64,000 bases of DNA from the NCBI GenBank assembly GCA_943737045.1, contig CALSFV010000064.1, positions 310,001 through 374,000 of the forward strand, given 5' to 3'. The first letter of the stretch is position 1, and each line of letters starts with the position of its first letter. The stretch is from Parapristionchus giblindavisi (taxonomy: Eukaryota > Nematoda > Chromadorea > Rhabditida > Diplogasteridae). Below the pieces are notes generated by a model. The model was given only the letters and a program-made list of their open reading frames with translations, was not told the DNA's origin and made no database searches. A program made the position numbers and the translations under genes. This document shows positions 1 to 12,300 of the stretch, one piece after another.

Positions 1-3000
1 TTGAGATGAAGGAGATCTACTTCATGTTCATAGAAACGTTTGTTACATTGTAAGTGTGCACGATATGCAGATTCCAGCGATAGGAACCATAAGAGATGAT
101 AGAAGAGATGGAGAACCAATTCAATTTATACCAGATAAAACGGAGAGATTGATTACTAATAGTCAAAATATATCGATAAATAATGATACACTACCGTATT
201 CGCACACAAGTAATTGTCAGTAATGCGGAAATTTCGTGCATGACACTTGGAGAGACGAGAGAAGCGCTTAGTTCTCTTCAGCAGTAGCAAGTGCAATGAG
301 AGATTGGAAAGAACAAAAAAGACGTAGATTTTTGAGACAGAAGAGATACGTACGTGGATAAAGTCGACACACGTCTACAGATGAGCAGTGATGAGGTAAA
401 TCATAGGAACCCATAGAGTAGGAACACAAATAGCTCAAGAGAAGCAACTACAGTGATAGAGAAGATGAGTTGGGAATAGAGAGAGACGATGATGAACCAA
501 AGATTAATTAGGTTACTGAAAGAGAGGGAATGATGGAACACTGATAAAAGAAAGGACCCGGAAATAGGGGCGGAGCTAGGATTACAGTGAAACATAGTTG
601 TATATGTAACAATAATCATCCGAAAGGGATAATCTACCATCATTACTTCCACACAGGAGGATAATATACACACATCGAAAGTGTGTGGGTGACAATCGAA
701 TGAATGAAAAAATTCATAATACTGACTGGGATATAGTCATCATTTGATTCTTTGATCGTGGGGGAAAGCTATTCATATCGTAATAAACACACCCATGCTA
801 CGCTTTAAAAAAATTATGTTCATCTTAGTGTCATGTATCCATGCCATTAATCGAATTCTCTTGAAGACATCATCTCAAAGATGTTAAATGTTGCAGAGTC
901 AATGTTTCGAAAGTACTTACTGGTACCCCAAGCCAATTACATAGTTTTATCCATTTTTACCTACAAAATGTTTAAAACAATAACTGAACCATATGTGCTC
1001 CTCTCATGAGAGCGCTTAGGCATGCTGCCAATCAACAAGTAGAAACTGGCGAGCCCACCTATGACTCACATATCGATATGAGAATATTACATCGTCTGCC
1101 AGACTTGCTAACACTTTTCGAGTATTTCAATCCTTATATAAAAGGAGTGGGCGGTTTCCACTTTTTCTCATAAGAATAGGAAATTTAGCACAGAGTCAGA
1201 GAAGCATATAAATTGAGTGAGAGATCTCACTCTTGGATGATCTTCGCTCTACACCTTCATGCATGCATACACATTGCGTGACTCTTGGAGAACCTTATGG
1301 GTGGGACTCCGATATATTTATGGGTAATATCATACAATCCTAATCCAGAAACTCCAGATCCGAAAGCGAAAAACGAATAATAAATGTTGTAAAACTCTTA
1401 ACATCACAAAATGACATCATCACCTCCTCCTATCAACACCTGGCATTTGGCACCTGCCAATTAGAAAGAACAAATGTTTTCGATACTTGTAGGAAACTTG
1501 CTCATCATAAGCTACTTTAGTTTCATTAATTCCCAATGAGAATCTCCTGTCTAGCCTATTGTATACTACAGCCCCCACAAGAACTTTTTCATGTGAGGGA
1601 CGTAATTAAAATGGGGGGGGGAGGGGGGCACCCATTGTGTTTTAGGACGGGGGAGGGGCAAACACATACACGGAAACAGAAAAAAAAGAGAAAACAACTC
1701 CGAAATGTTTTCATCAATTTCTCCCACACACACGGTAGCTTCGAATGAGAAGAAGAGCTTGGGAACGGGAAACAATCTCAAGATTTTGAATAGAATCTAG
1801 TTGGGTGAAAACACAGAAGCGATAAACGGTTCTTGTAAAGAAAAAACGGAGCAATTACACAGGGGACCACTCTATGCTTTGGGATAAACGGTACTGGGCA
1901 GACGATATAAACAGCGTACAGTAAACTATTCAGAGGGAGTATGGAAAGCATTCGGTGATACACATACACAACAATTTATTATGACTACGTAGACGAAGAA
2001 AGATAAATGACGACCAGATATAGATACCAGACTGCAGAACGCCATAGATAGATGAACATGTATTTATATCTGTCATACTATACAATTACTCTCAAGTAGT
2101 TAGTCACTCAAAGTAACGGATCTCACTTTCAAGCTACCTTTTCCGTTCCAAGCATATTATAGAATTACAAAAGTTTTGCATACACCACGGAAAATGCCGA
2201 ATTTAGTAAACTTCTCCACCGTTGAGAAAAACGCATTCCAAATTTTCGGAACGTTTTTCGAACGTTTTTTTCAATGCGTATAATTTTATTTTTATTGAAA
2301 GTCTTGTGAAATGATGAGGAAACGCCATAAAAATCGATAAAATTAGAGAAAATGGTATGTCGCGCGAAGAAGTGGGCGGAGTCTGAATATTGCGCGGCAA
2401 AGAGCGGAATTTGTATCGTTCGGACAGTTTTAATTCTATAATAGCCTCTCGTGAGAGGGGTACACGGTCATAGGGAAGGGTCAGGAGCATGTGGTTCTCT
2501 TATTGAGGTTAAAAATGGGCGAAAATGGATAAAAACGATGAGGATGGTTTGGTGCACCAAGTTCATTTGAAATTTTGACAGCGGCAAAGGTGATTTGAAC
2601 TATTTTCGTAGCACACATTTAATGATTGCTCTGCTGAATTAATTAGATGATCGGAGTGAGGGTGTGTGTGCTACCAAGAATGCAATATCTCTACGGAGAT
2701 AATTACTACAAGTCCGCAGTATACTGAATACGTGAAACCGAAGCACTGCAAGGACAGCAAAACAAGAGATCATTCGCATCAACACTCCACAGAGAAATGA
2801 GAAATATCCTCTAAAAATTGAGACAATTTTCTTGCTTGTAACCAGGGACCGACTTACAACAACATCACTTTTTGTAACACAACCGCCTCTTAATCATCGA
2901 TGACTCTCGGATGATACATTCCCACATCTTCCTCGAATACTATTACTCGTTCCTTTCTACGCTCTTGTTGTCATTGTCGGTCCCATATTCGTTCGTCCCG

Positions 3001-5574
3001 CGTCTTCGTAGAATATGCTAGTATTGTTTAGAAGATACGTTCCTCCCACCGTAGCTGCATATAACTCTTTTTTGTCTTTGCAAGATATCTGCTGATCTCC
3101 GTCTCATAGAGTATGACATATCACAAGACTAATTAGCTATTAATGTGTTTACAACTCATTACGGTTACTTCCTCTAGTCAGAGATCGGAAATACACACGA
3201 AAATAGTAGTTTCACATTTAGCTATCTACATTCAAAATGTATAACGCATAAATCAACCCTGACAATACTAACAAAATCCCCACTAATCATGAATACACAG
3301 AGTGACTAACTGTTCGAGACGAAGTGGAGCCCACTCTTGATGATCTACTCTTCACACAGAGATAATAGATACACGTCAAGATGATGATGTAGAGGGAACA
3401 AGGAACAGGGGGATTCTTCTCTTAAGAGCATACAGACACGGCTTAGATCCATTCATCCCCCACGTGCGGAGGAGTACGGGGGAGAATATTACAGTAATTT
3501 CTAAAGCTTATAGTTTAAATGTCTGGGCGTGTATGAAGAGCGACATCAAGAGATGAATGGGGGACATAGACCATAGAGAAGGAAGGAAGGGGGCGGACAT
3601 TCAATATATCCACTTGGATACCACCTCGCTCAACACGATACGATCATAATAGAGTCTAGACGGATCTAGTCTATGAAGCCTCACCACAGGTGGGCTAGAC
3701 ATATCGAACATGGAACGGTGAAGATGACAAACATTTCGCAAGCAGCCAATCACAACATCACATCATTACTAAAACAATGAGTAGGTTGAAGTCATCGCTG
3801 GCGATAAATACCCATTCCCCCATGAATAGCCCATATCTCCGAGCACAATCTCAAATTGTTGTTGTTGCAGAGCTAATTGCTCTCAACAATACAATAGCTC
3901 CATTCAATCACAATGATTACAACCAATATCTCTCTATCGAACAGCCAATTTCATCGAGAAGGACCATGCACAGCTGTTCCTTCCCCCAATGACATAGTCA
4001 ACAGCTTCCATTCTTCTTCACACCCACACCATCAATTGGTACGAGATCAAAGGATTCGGAAGAAAGCTAATGGCCAAAAAAAAGAATGACTATAGACATT
4101 AAGCTGGTTGTTGACGGGGAGGAAACAACGCTCGTTAACCATTCCTTTGTGACGGTGTAAGCAGCATTAAAACGCACATGGATTATCTCCGCAGTGCTTT
4201 AGCCTAGAGAGATAGATAGTAGTCATTGTAGAAAGAGGGAGTTGAGGGAAAGTGAAGGGATCAAGCATGTTTGTGTGTTGTCGCCAGCATGAATTGTAAT
4301 GTGTTCAGTGGAATCTGTGGGTGTCTTGGACAATGTGCAGAGAAAGAGAGAATGATGAGAGGCAGAGGTAGAGGGATGAGAGATGATCGACATGATCATG
4401 ATAGATGAATGGATGGATCATCCATCATTATGAGAGTGTCATTGAGTGGGAGGGGGACTGCATGGGTGAGATCAAGCTTCATATTACTGGACAGATGGAC
4501 ACATGACTTAAAAATAAGATCAAAGATCATACAATAACAAAGCAAAGGACATGAGTTCTCAGAATTTGGGAAAAACAATTCATGAGCCTGATCAACTCTA
4601 CAAAGTCAAGATCAAAACGCAATCTCTGCATGTTCATGGAAAGTTGAATTTTCTTTAAAAATATATCTCTCAGAAACCAATTAAACAACGATCAAAGAAT
4701 GATTCGAGTGATCAAAGGACACTTAAATCTCACACACGCATACACATTCAACAGCAGAGAGAGAGAGAGGGTGAGGGGAGAGAGAGAGAGAGACAGATAG
4801 AAGCAAGGAAAGCAAATGCAGAGAAAAGATGAAGATGAAGAAGAGGAGGAACGAATGGGCGACACCGGAAGTGAGAGAGTATGGGGATGATGGAGAGTAT
4901 GAGAGAAGTACAGAGGGAGATATGAGAGTATGTGTAGAAGTACGAGGGAGAGGTAAGGGAGAGAAAGAAACTAAACGAAACTGTGAGCGAACTCTGTATG
5001 ATGGTTTCAGTTGAATGAGAGGGAGGAATTGATGGGTCGCTTCTCTTGTACAAGGACATCATCAATACACAAAAAGTTGAGAAATAGGAGCAGACTAGAT
5101 ACAGTCTTGAATCTATCTTTCTGACGTGCATACCAGTCCAACTTTCTGATCAGTATACCAATCCAGTCTAAGGAACACCTACAGTGAAGAGTAATGGAAT
5201 GGAGATCATTGAAAAGAAGATAGAGAGAGAGAGTAGAGGTAGAGTAATCAAACGTTGACTGCATGCGTTCATTGAGAGGAGACGAAGAGCAATGGAACGA
5301 GTTGGATAGAAAGCAAGAGAATGGAACTATAAAGAGATGAACAAATTAGGGGTAGATGAACATGAAAGATATTACGGAACGGGATACTGCGTTGTCTTGA
5401 TTTAGAAAAAATTCTGGGATATCATCCAAATATATTTTGATCGTTTGAAGGGTACATCATAGGTGTCCATCGCTCATCGAGAAATGACAAGGATATGTAC
5501 AAATAACGACTGAATAGCTATTAAAAACAGTTTTAAAGCATTTAAAAAAACTTTTTTTACAATTTTTGCAATGC

Positions 5575-5650
5575 TATGCGTAAAGTCCCGTCGGGAAGCC
5601 AAGGCCATGCGCAAAAAATCTGTATTCACGCATTTACCTAACGGTCCATG
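5575..5650. repeat. Dispersed repeat family B, short copy
   Basis: A short copy of a repeat that is longer at 8935-9135 and 44945-45140. Shared words are GTCCCG(T/C)(C/A)(G/A)GGAAG, AAGGC(C/T)(A/G)TGCGCAAAAA and a CACGC close to the end. It is not coding. Family membership is seen by direct comparison; the mechanism of spread is unknown. Confidence 0.5.
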
Positions 5651-6683
5651 CATCTTCAGTGTCCAGAATACTGTAATGTAGATATTTTGGAATGCGTGAG
5701 ACGGATCAAGTGGACAATATCTGTCAACAAGTTAATTTTGAATCAACTACTGATCATCTAAAAAAGCCACAATAAATCTCCAATATTTCAGTGTCGGTTT
5801 TCGAAATCAAGAAAAAACATTGTAGATCGAACCGTAATATCATACGCATAGACATACAGCGGTAGACACTTAAAGTATTGGTTGCTGTGTCGTGATTATT
5901 TAACAACGTCCATAAAATGATCGAAATGATACCGACCGGACATACAAAAGCACTTTCTCTTCCACCCCCTTCTCTATCATCTTTTCTACTTAACTCTACT
6001 CAGTCAGGTTCTGCTTGATGTGATTCATAGAAAACTTGTAGAGCTTTAGGTTGAAAGAAATCATCGGAAAGAAAAGTTTATAGAGTTAGCACAAGGGCAC
6101 AGAAAACTAATGAGTAACATGATCATAAATGAACATGGAGGACGAACTGTCAGAGAATGGTCACTTCATATGAAATAATAAAGAAATAGAGATAGACGTT
6201 TCGAGGCAAAAGTTACAGTAACTTCACAGCTTGAGCGAAAGAATAAACAGCAGATAAATGAAGATTTTCAAAAAAATGTCTGAAGCCTTATCCACTTTTT
6301 TCTGCAGACAGACACTATTTTCACGCAAAATGAAGATGGATAATACATAATTTAATAGAGGAACCGTTCAATCCGGGGAAAAAATGCAGAGATAAATGCA
6401 AAGAACAGTATTGAATCGTTAGACGTGCATTTGCAGATCGAGGCAAATAAAGAGAATTTAATCAAATGAAATAAAAGTAACATTGGAATGACCAAAGCGA
6501 TTGTCCCCATTTCAATCTCAAAGGGACACTATCACGCAGAACATCTACATAAAACGCCAGAGATCAATACAATTAAAGGATATAAAATGGCTCAATGAGA
6601 GGACTCCCACTGCTAAATACCTTTAGTTTTCTATAGCACAACAGAAATAGTGTGCCAAATAAAGATACCATTGACAAACGCAT

Positions 6684-6891
6684 AGGTCGAATAGCTAGGT
6701 TTTCGGATTTCAAAATGCGGTCAGGTTTTTCGAATTTTGTCAAATTTGGTTCAAAATACGGTCAGGTTTTTCGATTTTTGTGAAATTTTGGCTTAAAATA
6801 CGGTCAGGTTTTTCGATTTTTATGAAATTTTGGCTCAAAATGCGGTCAGGCTTGGTACTTTGTAGCATACTTTTCGACCTATGGACAAACG
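6684..6891 (+). repeat. Dispersed repeat family A with internal tandem units
   Basis: The unit opens with TAGGTCGAATAGCTAGGTT and closes with CTTTTCGACCTA, so the ends are inverted repeats (TAGGTCGAA). Inside, an approximately 45-nt block containing CGGTCAGGTTTTTCGATTTT and AAATTTTGGCTCAAAAT is repeated about four times with small changes. Related copies lie at 13958-14115 (same orientation) and 46444-46560 (opposite orientation, inside an intron of the LAP1-like gene). It is probably a miniature inverted-repeat element; no coding capacity. Confidence 0.7.
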
Positions 6892-8934
6892 GTTACGGTA
6901 ACAGTAAACTAGTAGAAATGCAAATCACATTAACCAGTCTCGTAAATGATTACACTATAAAAGAAACTAAAGTTGATTGAACCATCATACTACAGACTCT
7001 AGAAGTGAAGGTATGTTCACTGGCGTAGGCACATTCATAAAATAGATGACATTCTTGCCTGGAGTCAAATACTCACGCGAAATGATTGATTACCATGATG
7101 AATGATAGATCAAAGAAGTAACGCCTTTCGACACATTTGAGTCGAGAAACAATAACAATTCATATTTATCGCACATGATTGAAACAATCGAGAACAGTTA
7201 AGATCACAAATCCCTGAAGACTTCACATTAAGGACTTTACATTTGTTCAACAAGTATCCATACATTGGGGAATGAACAAAACAGGAACCAAATGCAGATT
7301 GAATAAGTGTTCGAATCAGTATGAAAGGAACCAAAAGTTTCGAACTGTATCTAAGTCATATATGAAACAATTAGTGCGAGAAAGATGAAAACCGATTAGG
7401 GCGAGGCTAATCGGAGTGCAACCTCTATCGTTCAATTTGACATGATATTTACTTGTTCTCTCTCAGCGAGAGAGCATTGAGAGATGAAGAGACAGACTGA
7501 CCAACGGTTTCTATCCAGTTAACCACTCCCTCAACTACTACTGGAAAACTGATTAGAATAATGAATCAGCAGTAAATGATATACATTGTATAAAGAGATG
7601 ATTGTATTAAATGAACTCGACGCTTCTTTGCCAAAGGAGAATGATGTCAAACTAGTTAAGACAGAGAAACTTCCGTAAATGATCTTTGCACTGCTCTACA
7701 TTCTCTCATTGACAGGGAGCAGAGAAATAGTATGTGAAATGAAGAGACTGTCGAGATAGCAAAGTACCATGTCCATTCCCACCGATGAGCATTCATCTTT
7801 ACTGTCTCCAAGAATACTTCTCTGTATTTCTTTGCTTGGAGCGCTACACGACCCGAAAATGTTTTTTATGGGTACGTATTTAGTGAGCGCTCACAAGTGT
7901 CTCTGAAAAGAAGTGACTGATGGAGGATGATGGAGTGATAGTGGAAGAGGTAGAGGATGTGATAAAGAGTGAGAGATGGAGAGGGATAGAGATAGGGGTG
8001 ATAGAGAGGTAAAAGTAGAGATAGATCTAGACAAAGTTCACAACACCTCCACTCTCTCCCTCACTCACTGTACCCACACAATTGTTTGTTTTCTAATCTT
8101 TATCTCTATACTTCTATTATCTGTGAGAGATTGAGGCATTCAAAGAGAAGAGGAGGCACAGAGCAAACGAGGCGCACGAAAATATATAAATAAATAAAGA
8201 CTAGAGAGATAGAGCTTACTGATAACGATATGGTTAGAAGAATCCTCTTACAATACTAATCATAGTAACACCGAGAGGTTTGATCAACCAACTTATGAAA
8301 GATCGCTAACTGTATACACTAAAGAGCGTTGGATGATAGATTAGATGATGGCAGGAGATGAAGGTAGATATTAAATTAAATTAAATTAAAAGGTAGATAT
8401 AGAGAGGACAAAATTGGGAAATGACAACTTCTGGCAATGGATTCTGAGTAAGTCGACCATGATGATCATTGATATCTATATGAAATTACTTGAAATAGCT
8501 ATTATAGAATCACGCGAAAAGCTCCTGCATCTTTCCAGCGTCACTATAGTATAAAGAACAGTGCGCGGAGTATGATATTTGATGGAGTTAGCAGCTCTGC
8601 TCAAGATACTATAAAATAGATTAATTGTCATCGATCACTCGTGTCTAGACTCAATCGCCTACGCTCCTACATCGTATTCGGCATAACAACATGAAAACAA
8701 AAGTGGAATACACATATAATTGCTAGCACACGTAAGTCACAAAAGCTGCACGTATAGAATATAAATAGTATAAATCATTCAGTTTGGAACGGGAAAACAG
8801 CGCACAAAAGAAATTTATGAAAGAGGCAGAATAGGAATATAAGAGAGAGGAGAGAGGATTCTATTGTGAAGAAAGAGGAAATGAATGAAATAAATTAGCC
8901 ATGACGATGAGAGAGACAAAACAAGCAGAATATA

Positions 8935-9135
8935 GTCCAATCATAGGTGGGCACGCTGGGGGAAAGGCTGTGCGCAAACTGGTAATTTGTAAGGCAAGGC
9001 TGTGCGCAATGGCCATTTTTAGCAGATTTGACTGGAAATTTTCCAATTTTTGCAAGGCAAAGCTATGCTCAAGGTCCCGCAAGGGAAGGCAAGGCTGTGC
9101 GCAAAAAGAATTAGTTTTCACGCGCCCAGCTATGA
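8935..9135. repeat. Dispersed repeat family B
   Basis: GGCAAGGCTGTGCGCAA-type words occur three times in this 200-nt block, followed by GTCCCGCAAGGGAAG and ending CACGCGCCCAGCTATGAG. The copy at 44945-45140 has the same order of words ending CACGCTCCCACCTATG. The short open frames over this block on both strands are therefore repeat sequence and not genes. Confidence 0.6.
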
Positions 9136-9332
9136 GTCCAATTCATGAATAATAAAATACAGGATCGAAGAACTATTTTACCACCCATAAAGTACATGCA
9201 ACAAGTCAATTAATTATCCATCACTATACTATTGAGCTATGCACAAAATAAGCCAATTAACAAAGCTGCTATAGTAACCAGGTAGTTTAAAAGGTTAGTC
9301 GACGATTCGATACAAAAGTACAGTATACTCAC

Positions 9333-12300
9333 TTGATCCACAGTCGACCATCGACTCGTTTGATGTCCAGACAGATCTGACCCTGGACGTCACGACATCG
9401 AGAGACCACATTGAGTGGAAGACACATCTCCGTACCGTTCTTACTGTAAAATATGAGATGAATGGATCGCTTTATTAGAGTCAGAAGAATCGGAAAACAT
9501 TTGGTGCAGACTGATAAAGGATCAAGGGTGAAACCCATAATCACCGACTCTTCTGGACAGGAATGATCCACTTACTTTGACACACATCCAATCCCACACC
9601 TCCATTGTTTAGACCTCATAGATTCATCTTTATTATAAGTGTTATCGTCCCCCAGAGCTTCAATGACATATATTCTACTCCCCTCGCTTCCGGTTTTTTT
9701 CAGACAATTTTTCAAGTCACAAGTCTCTGCACCTAATTAGCTTTGAGTGGATACGTGTAACACTGAAAAAGACTGCACTCATTGAGATAATATAGACTAT
9801 TCCAATTATTCGTGGGTGACGTTTGAAGAAGAAAAAGGCCATATTTCAGCGAATACATCATATATACATCCACAAAATTCTGCACGCAAAATAAATCAAT
9901 CTGAACACCACTTAAACCAACACTTACAGTAAACAACCAGCTACATAAACCCGCAACAATATTGTATAAATGCGACTATATACCGTAACCTTGTCTATAA
10001 CACCACAGTCAAAGTTCACGGGCAACTTTTGAAGTGTGATCAAAAGAGGGTGATAGAAGGGGGCGAGTAAACATTTAATGGAAACCACTTGAAACTTCTC
10101 CAATCTCCAAACCGCCAATCTATCTTATCAATGACGCTCAAAGATCAAAACAGTCCAATACAAATAATTGAATGAAGCCAAATTCTGGACCACCCAAATC
10201 CCCTCCATTAATCAATCAATACCACCACAGTACTCCTGGATAGCACTTACAAATTCCGTATCACATAAAATCAATACTACCGTAATACAAATTATCATAC
10301 CGTACCTACATAAATCAATAAATACAACCGTACCTTGTGAGTTCCTTCCTCTTGATACTGGCCATACCCACTGGTCGAGCACTCTTGCCTGCATCCTTGT
10401 ATCCTTCGAGTACAACCAAATGAAGGGCAGTGAATCGAGTGGGAGTGATCTCCATTGAGAGTTCGTCGTTTACTGACTCACTGAAATATCATTTATTTTA
10501 TTTGTTTTAAAAAAATTAGCCATCAGTCAAAACAATAATAATAGATAGAATGACAGAGTAAAGTTCTCTTTATTTCACACACTATTTATATTGGTCCCTG
10601 ATAGGAAGTTGAATAATTGCACCTTTACTATCAAAATTGACATTAAAAATATGTCGTTGTCACATATGCAATGCAATAAAGAATAATTAAAATGAAGCAA
10701 TAAATAAAAAAAAGTAAACGTACGCATTTCGTTGGAAACCGCAGCTCTGATGAATCTCTTTGTTATCCAACTTAGCGACGATAAAGATAGGGGACTTAGA
10801 TGAACCTTTCAAACCTTAATAGAGATCAAAGGTCAAAGATCATATCGAGATAACAGTAAACAAGAACAAAATAAAAGTAATCATGAAGTCATAAAGCCAT
10901 ACAAAATAAAACAAAAAAGATCAAAGATCAATCTCACCTTTAATCTGGAGAATTTTCACTCGCAGCACTTCAATGACCCTGAGATCACCGCACTTTCGGC
11001 CCGGTTTATCAGCTGAAAAGTTAATCAATATATAATTAATAACTACATGAATCCAAAATATGGATCCGTTGTGAAAAGAAAAAAATCAATTTGATATCTA
11101 AATTCAACTCGCCTCCACCTGTTGATTGCTCGTTTCAAATAATTCAAATAAATTCACACAACCCGCACAATTTTCGTTGGATGCTTCTCGAGTCGCAAAA
11201 AAGAGAATAAATGAAAACATACCAAGCATGGGAACTGCTGATCCCTCCTTGACACCACCGATTGTAGATGAACCAGCAGAAGTGGATGGCTGGGAGGAGA
11301 ACAACTCAGATGGTTGTTGTGGAGGAAGAATGAATGTAGATGTGGATGGAAGCTGAGGTGGGGGAGGCGCTGGGGCCTGAAAATATCGTCATTAGAAATC
11401 GATATTCGATGAAACAATCCATACAAGGGCTACACCTTCCCAGATCATTGCACAAGAATCAATACATGACACTTGCAGGGTTGCAACTAAAGCAATAAAT
11501 TTGCTTTTTGGTGATGGACCATCACTGATGATCATGCAAAATTGTTTAGTTTTTGTCTACTACACCATGATATACTCCCAAATTTGCTCCCTGTACTATT
11601 GTTGACCATGAAGAAAACAATCGATAAACGAGCATACCTTCTTCTTGGATTTGCTCTTAGTTGGCAGGGTCATGGCACTGGTTGATGGTGAGAGTACGGT
11701 AGACGGGGAAGTAGTGGATACGGCAGGCATATGAGATGGTGCGGTAGTCGAGAGTACGGTAGGCGATGAGGGAGATTTGTGAGGAGTGTGAACGGGCGAT
11801 GTGGAGATTGAAGCGGGACCGGAGAAGACTCCGGATCTGAAGTGGAAAATAAAATTAAAAATATGTAAAAACACAATCTCTAATGAAAATCGAAACTAGA
11901 GATAGTGTGGCATCAGTTGAGAGAATGCACTTCATTTCGGATAACAAAAGCGTTTTTCTGTTTTCCAAAAAGTCACTAAATAATCGATAAATGAATGCTT
12001 TTTCCTTAAAATAAATCAATAAATGCCCTATCCCAAAAATCAATAAGAATAAATTGGAAAAGAAATGAATAAACCTCTCATTGTGGATCCTCCCTTCGTC
12101 AGTCTGGTCTATCTCTCGTGTCAATCCACCCACGTCGTGCACATCGATCGATTTACGGGAATACGGTTGCAGCTGAATATAATCAATCGATAAATCAGAA
12201 AAGAAAAAAAAATAAATAATCATGGGTCATTAATACCAGTATCATCGCATTAGGTTCTTCGCCTTGAAAAGCAGTTAGCAAAATTTCTGGTCATGATAGC

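Larger units (their letters stand above)
1..9300. other. Gene-poor stretch: low complexity and dispersed repeats
   Basis: I find no exon chain on either strand. Open frames here are short, have no family resemblance and lack paired splice sites. The stretch holds AG-rich tracts (about 4200-5000, 7900-8060, 8820-8900), a three-unit ATTAA run near 8370, and one copy each of two dispersed repeat families listed separately. It could be a long intron or the missing 3' part of the minus-strand C2-domain gene, whose last visible exon ends at 9333 with an open splice donor, or it could be intergenic. I cannot tell which. Confidence 0.5.

Noticed and set aside
2203..2490. 95-residue minus-strand open frame
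   Set aside because: No splice partners or domain, isolated in a gene-poor stretch.
3777..3992. 71-residue plus-strand open frame beginning MSRLKSSLAI
   Set aside because: No recognisable motif or flanking exon; could occur by chance.
9990..10119. Possible extra exon of the C2-like gene (in phase after exon 10480-10334)
   Set aside because: It joins in phase only to a weaker acceptor of the next exon. Exon 10480-10334 joins directly and in phase to 9443 at a good TTTACAG acceptor, and that product fits a C2 fold better.
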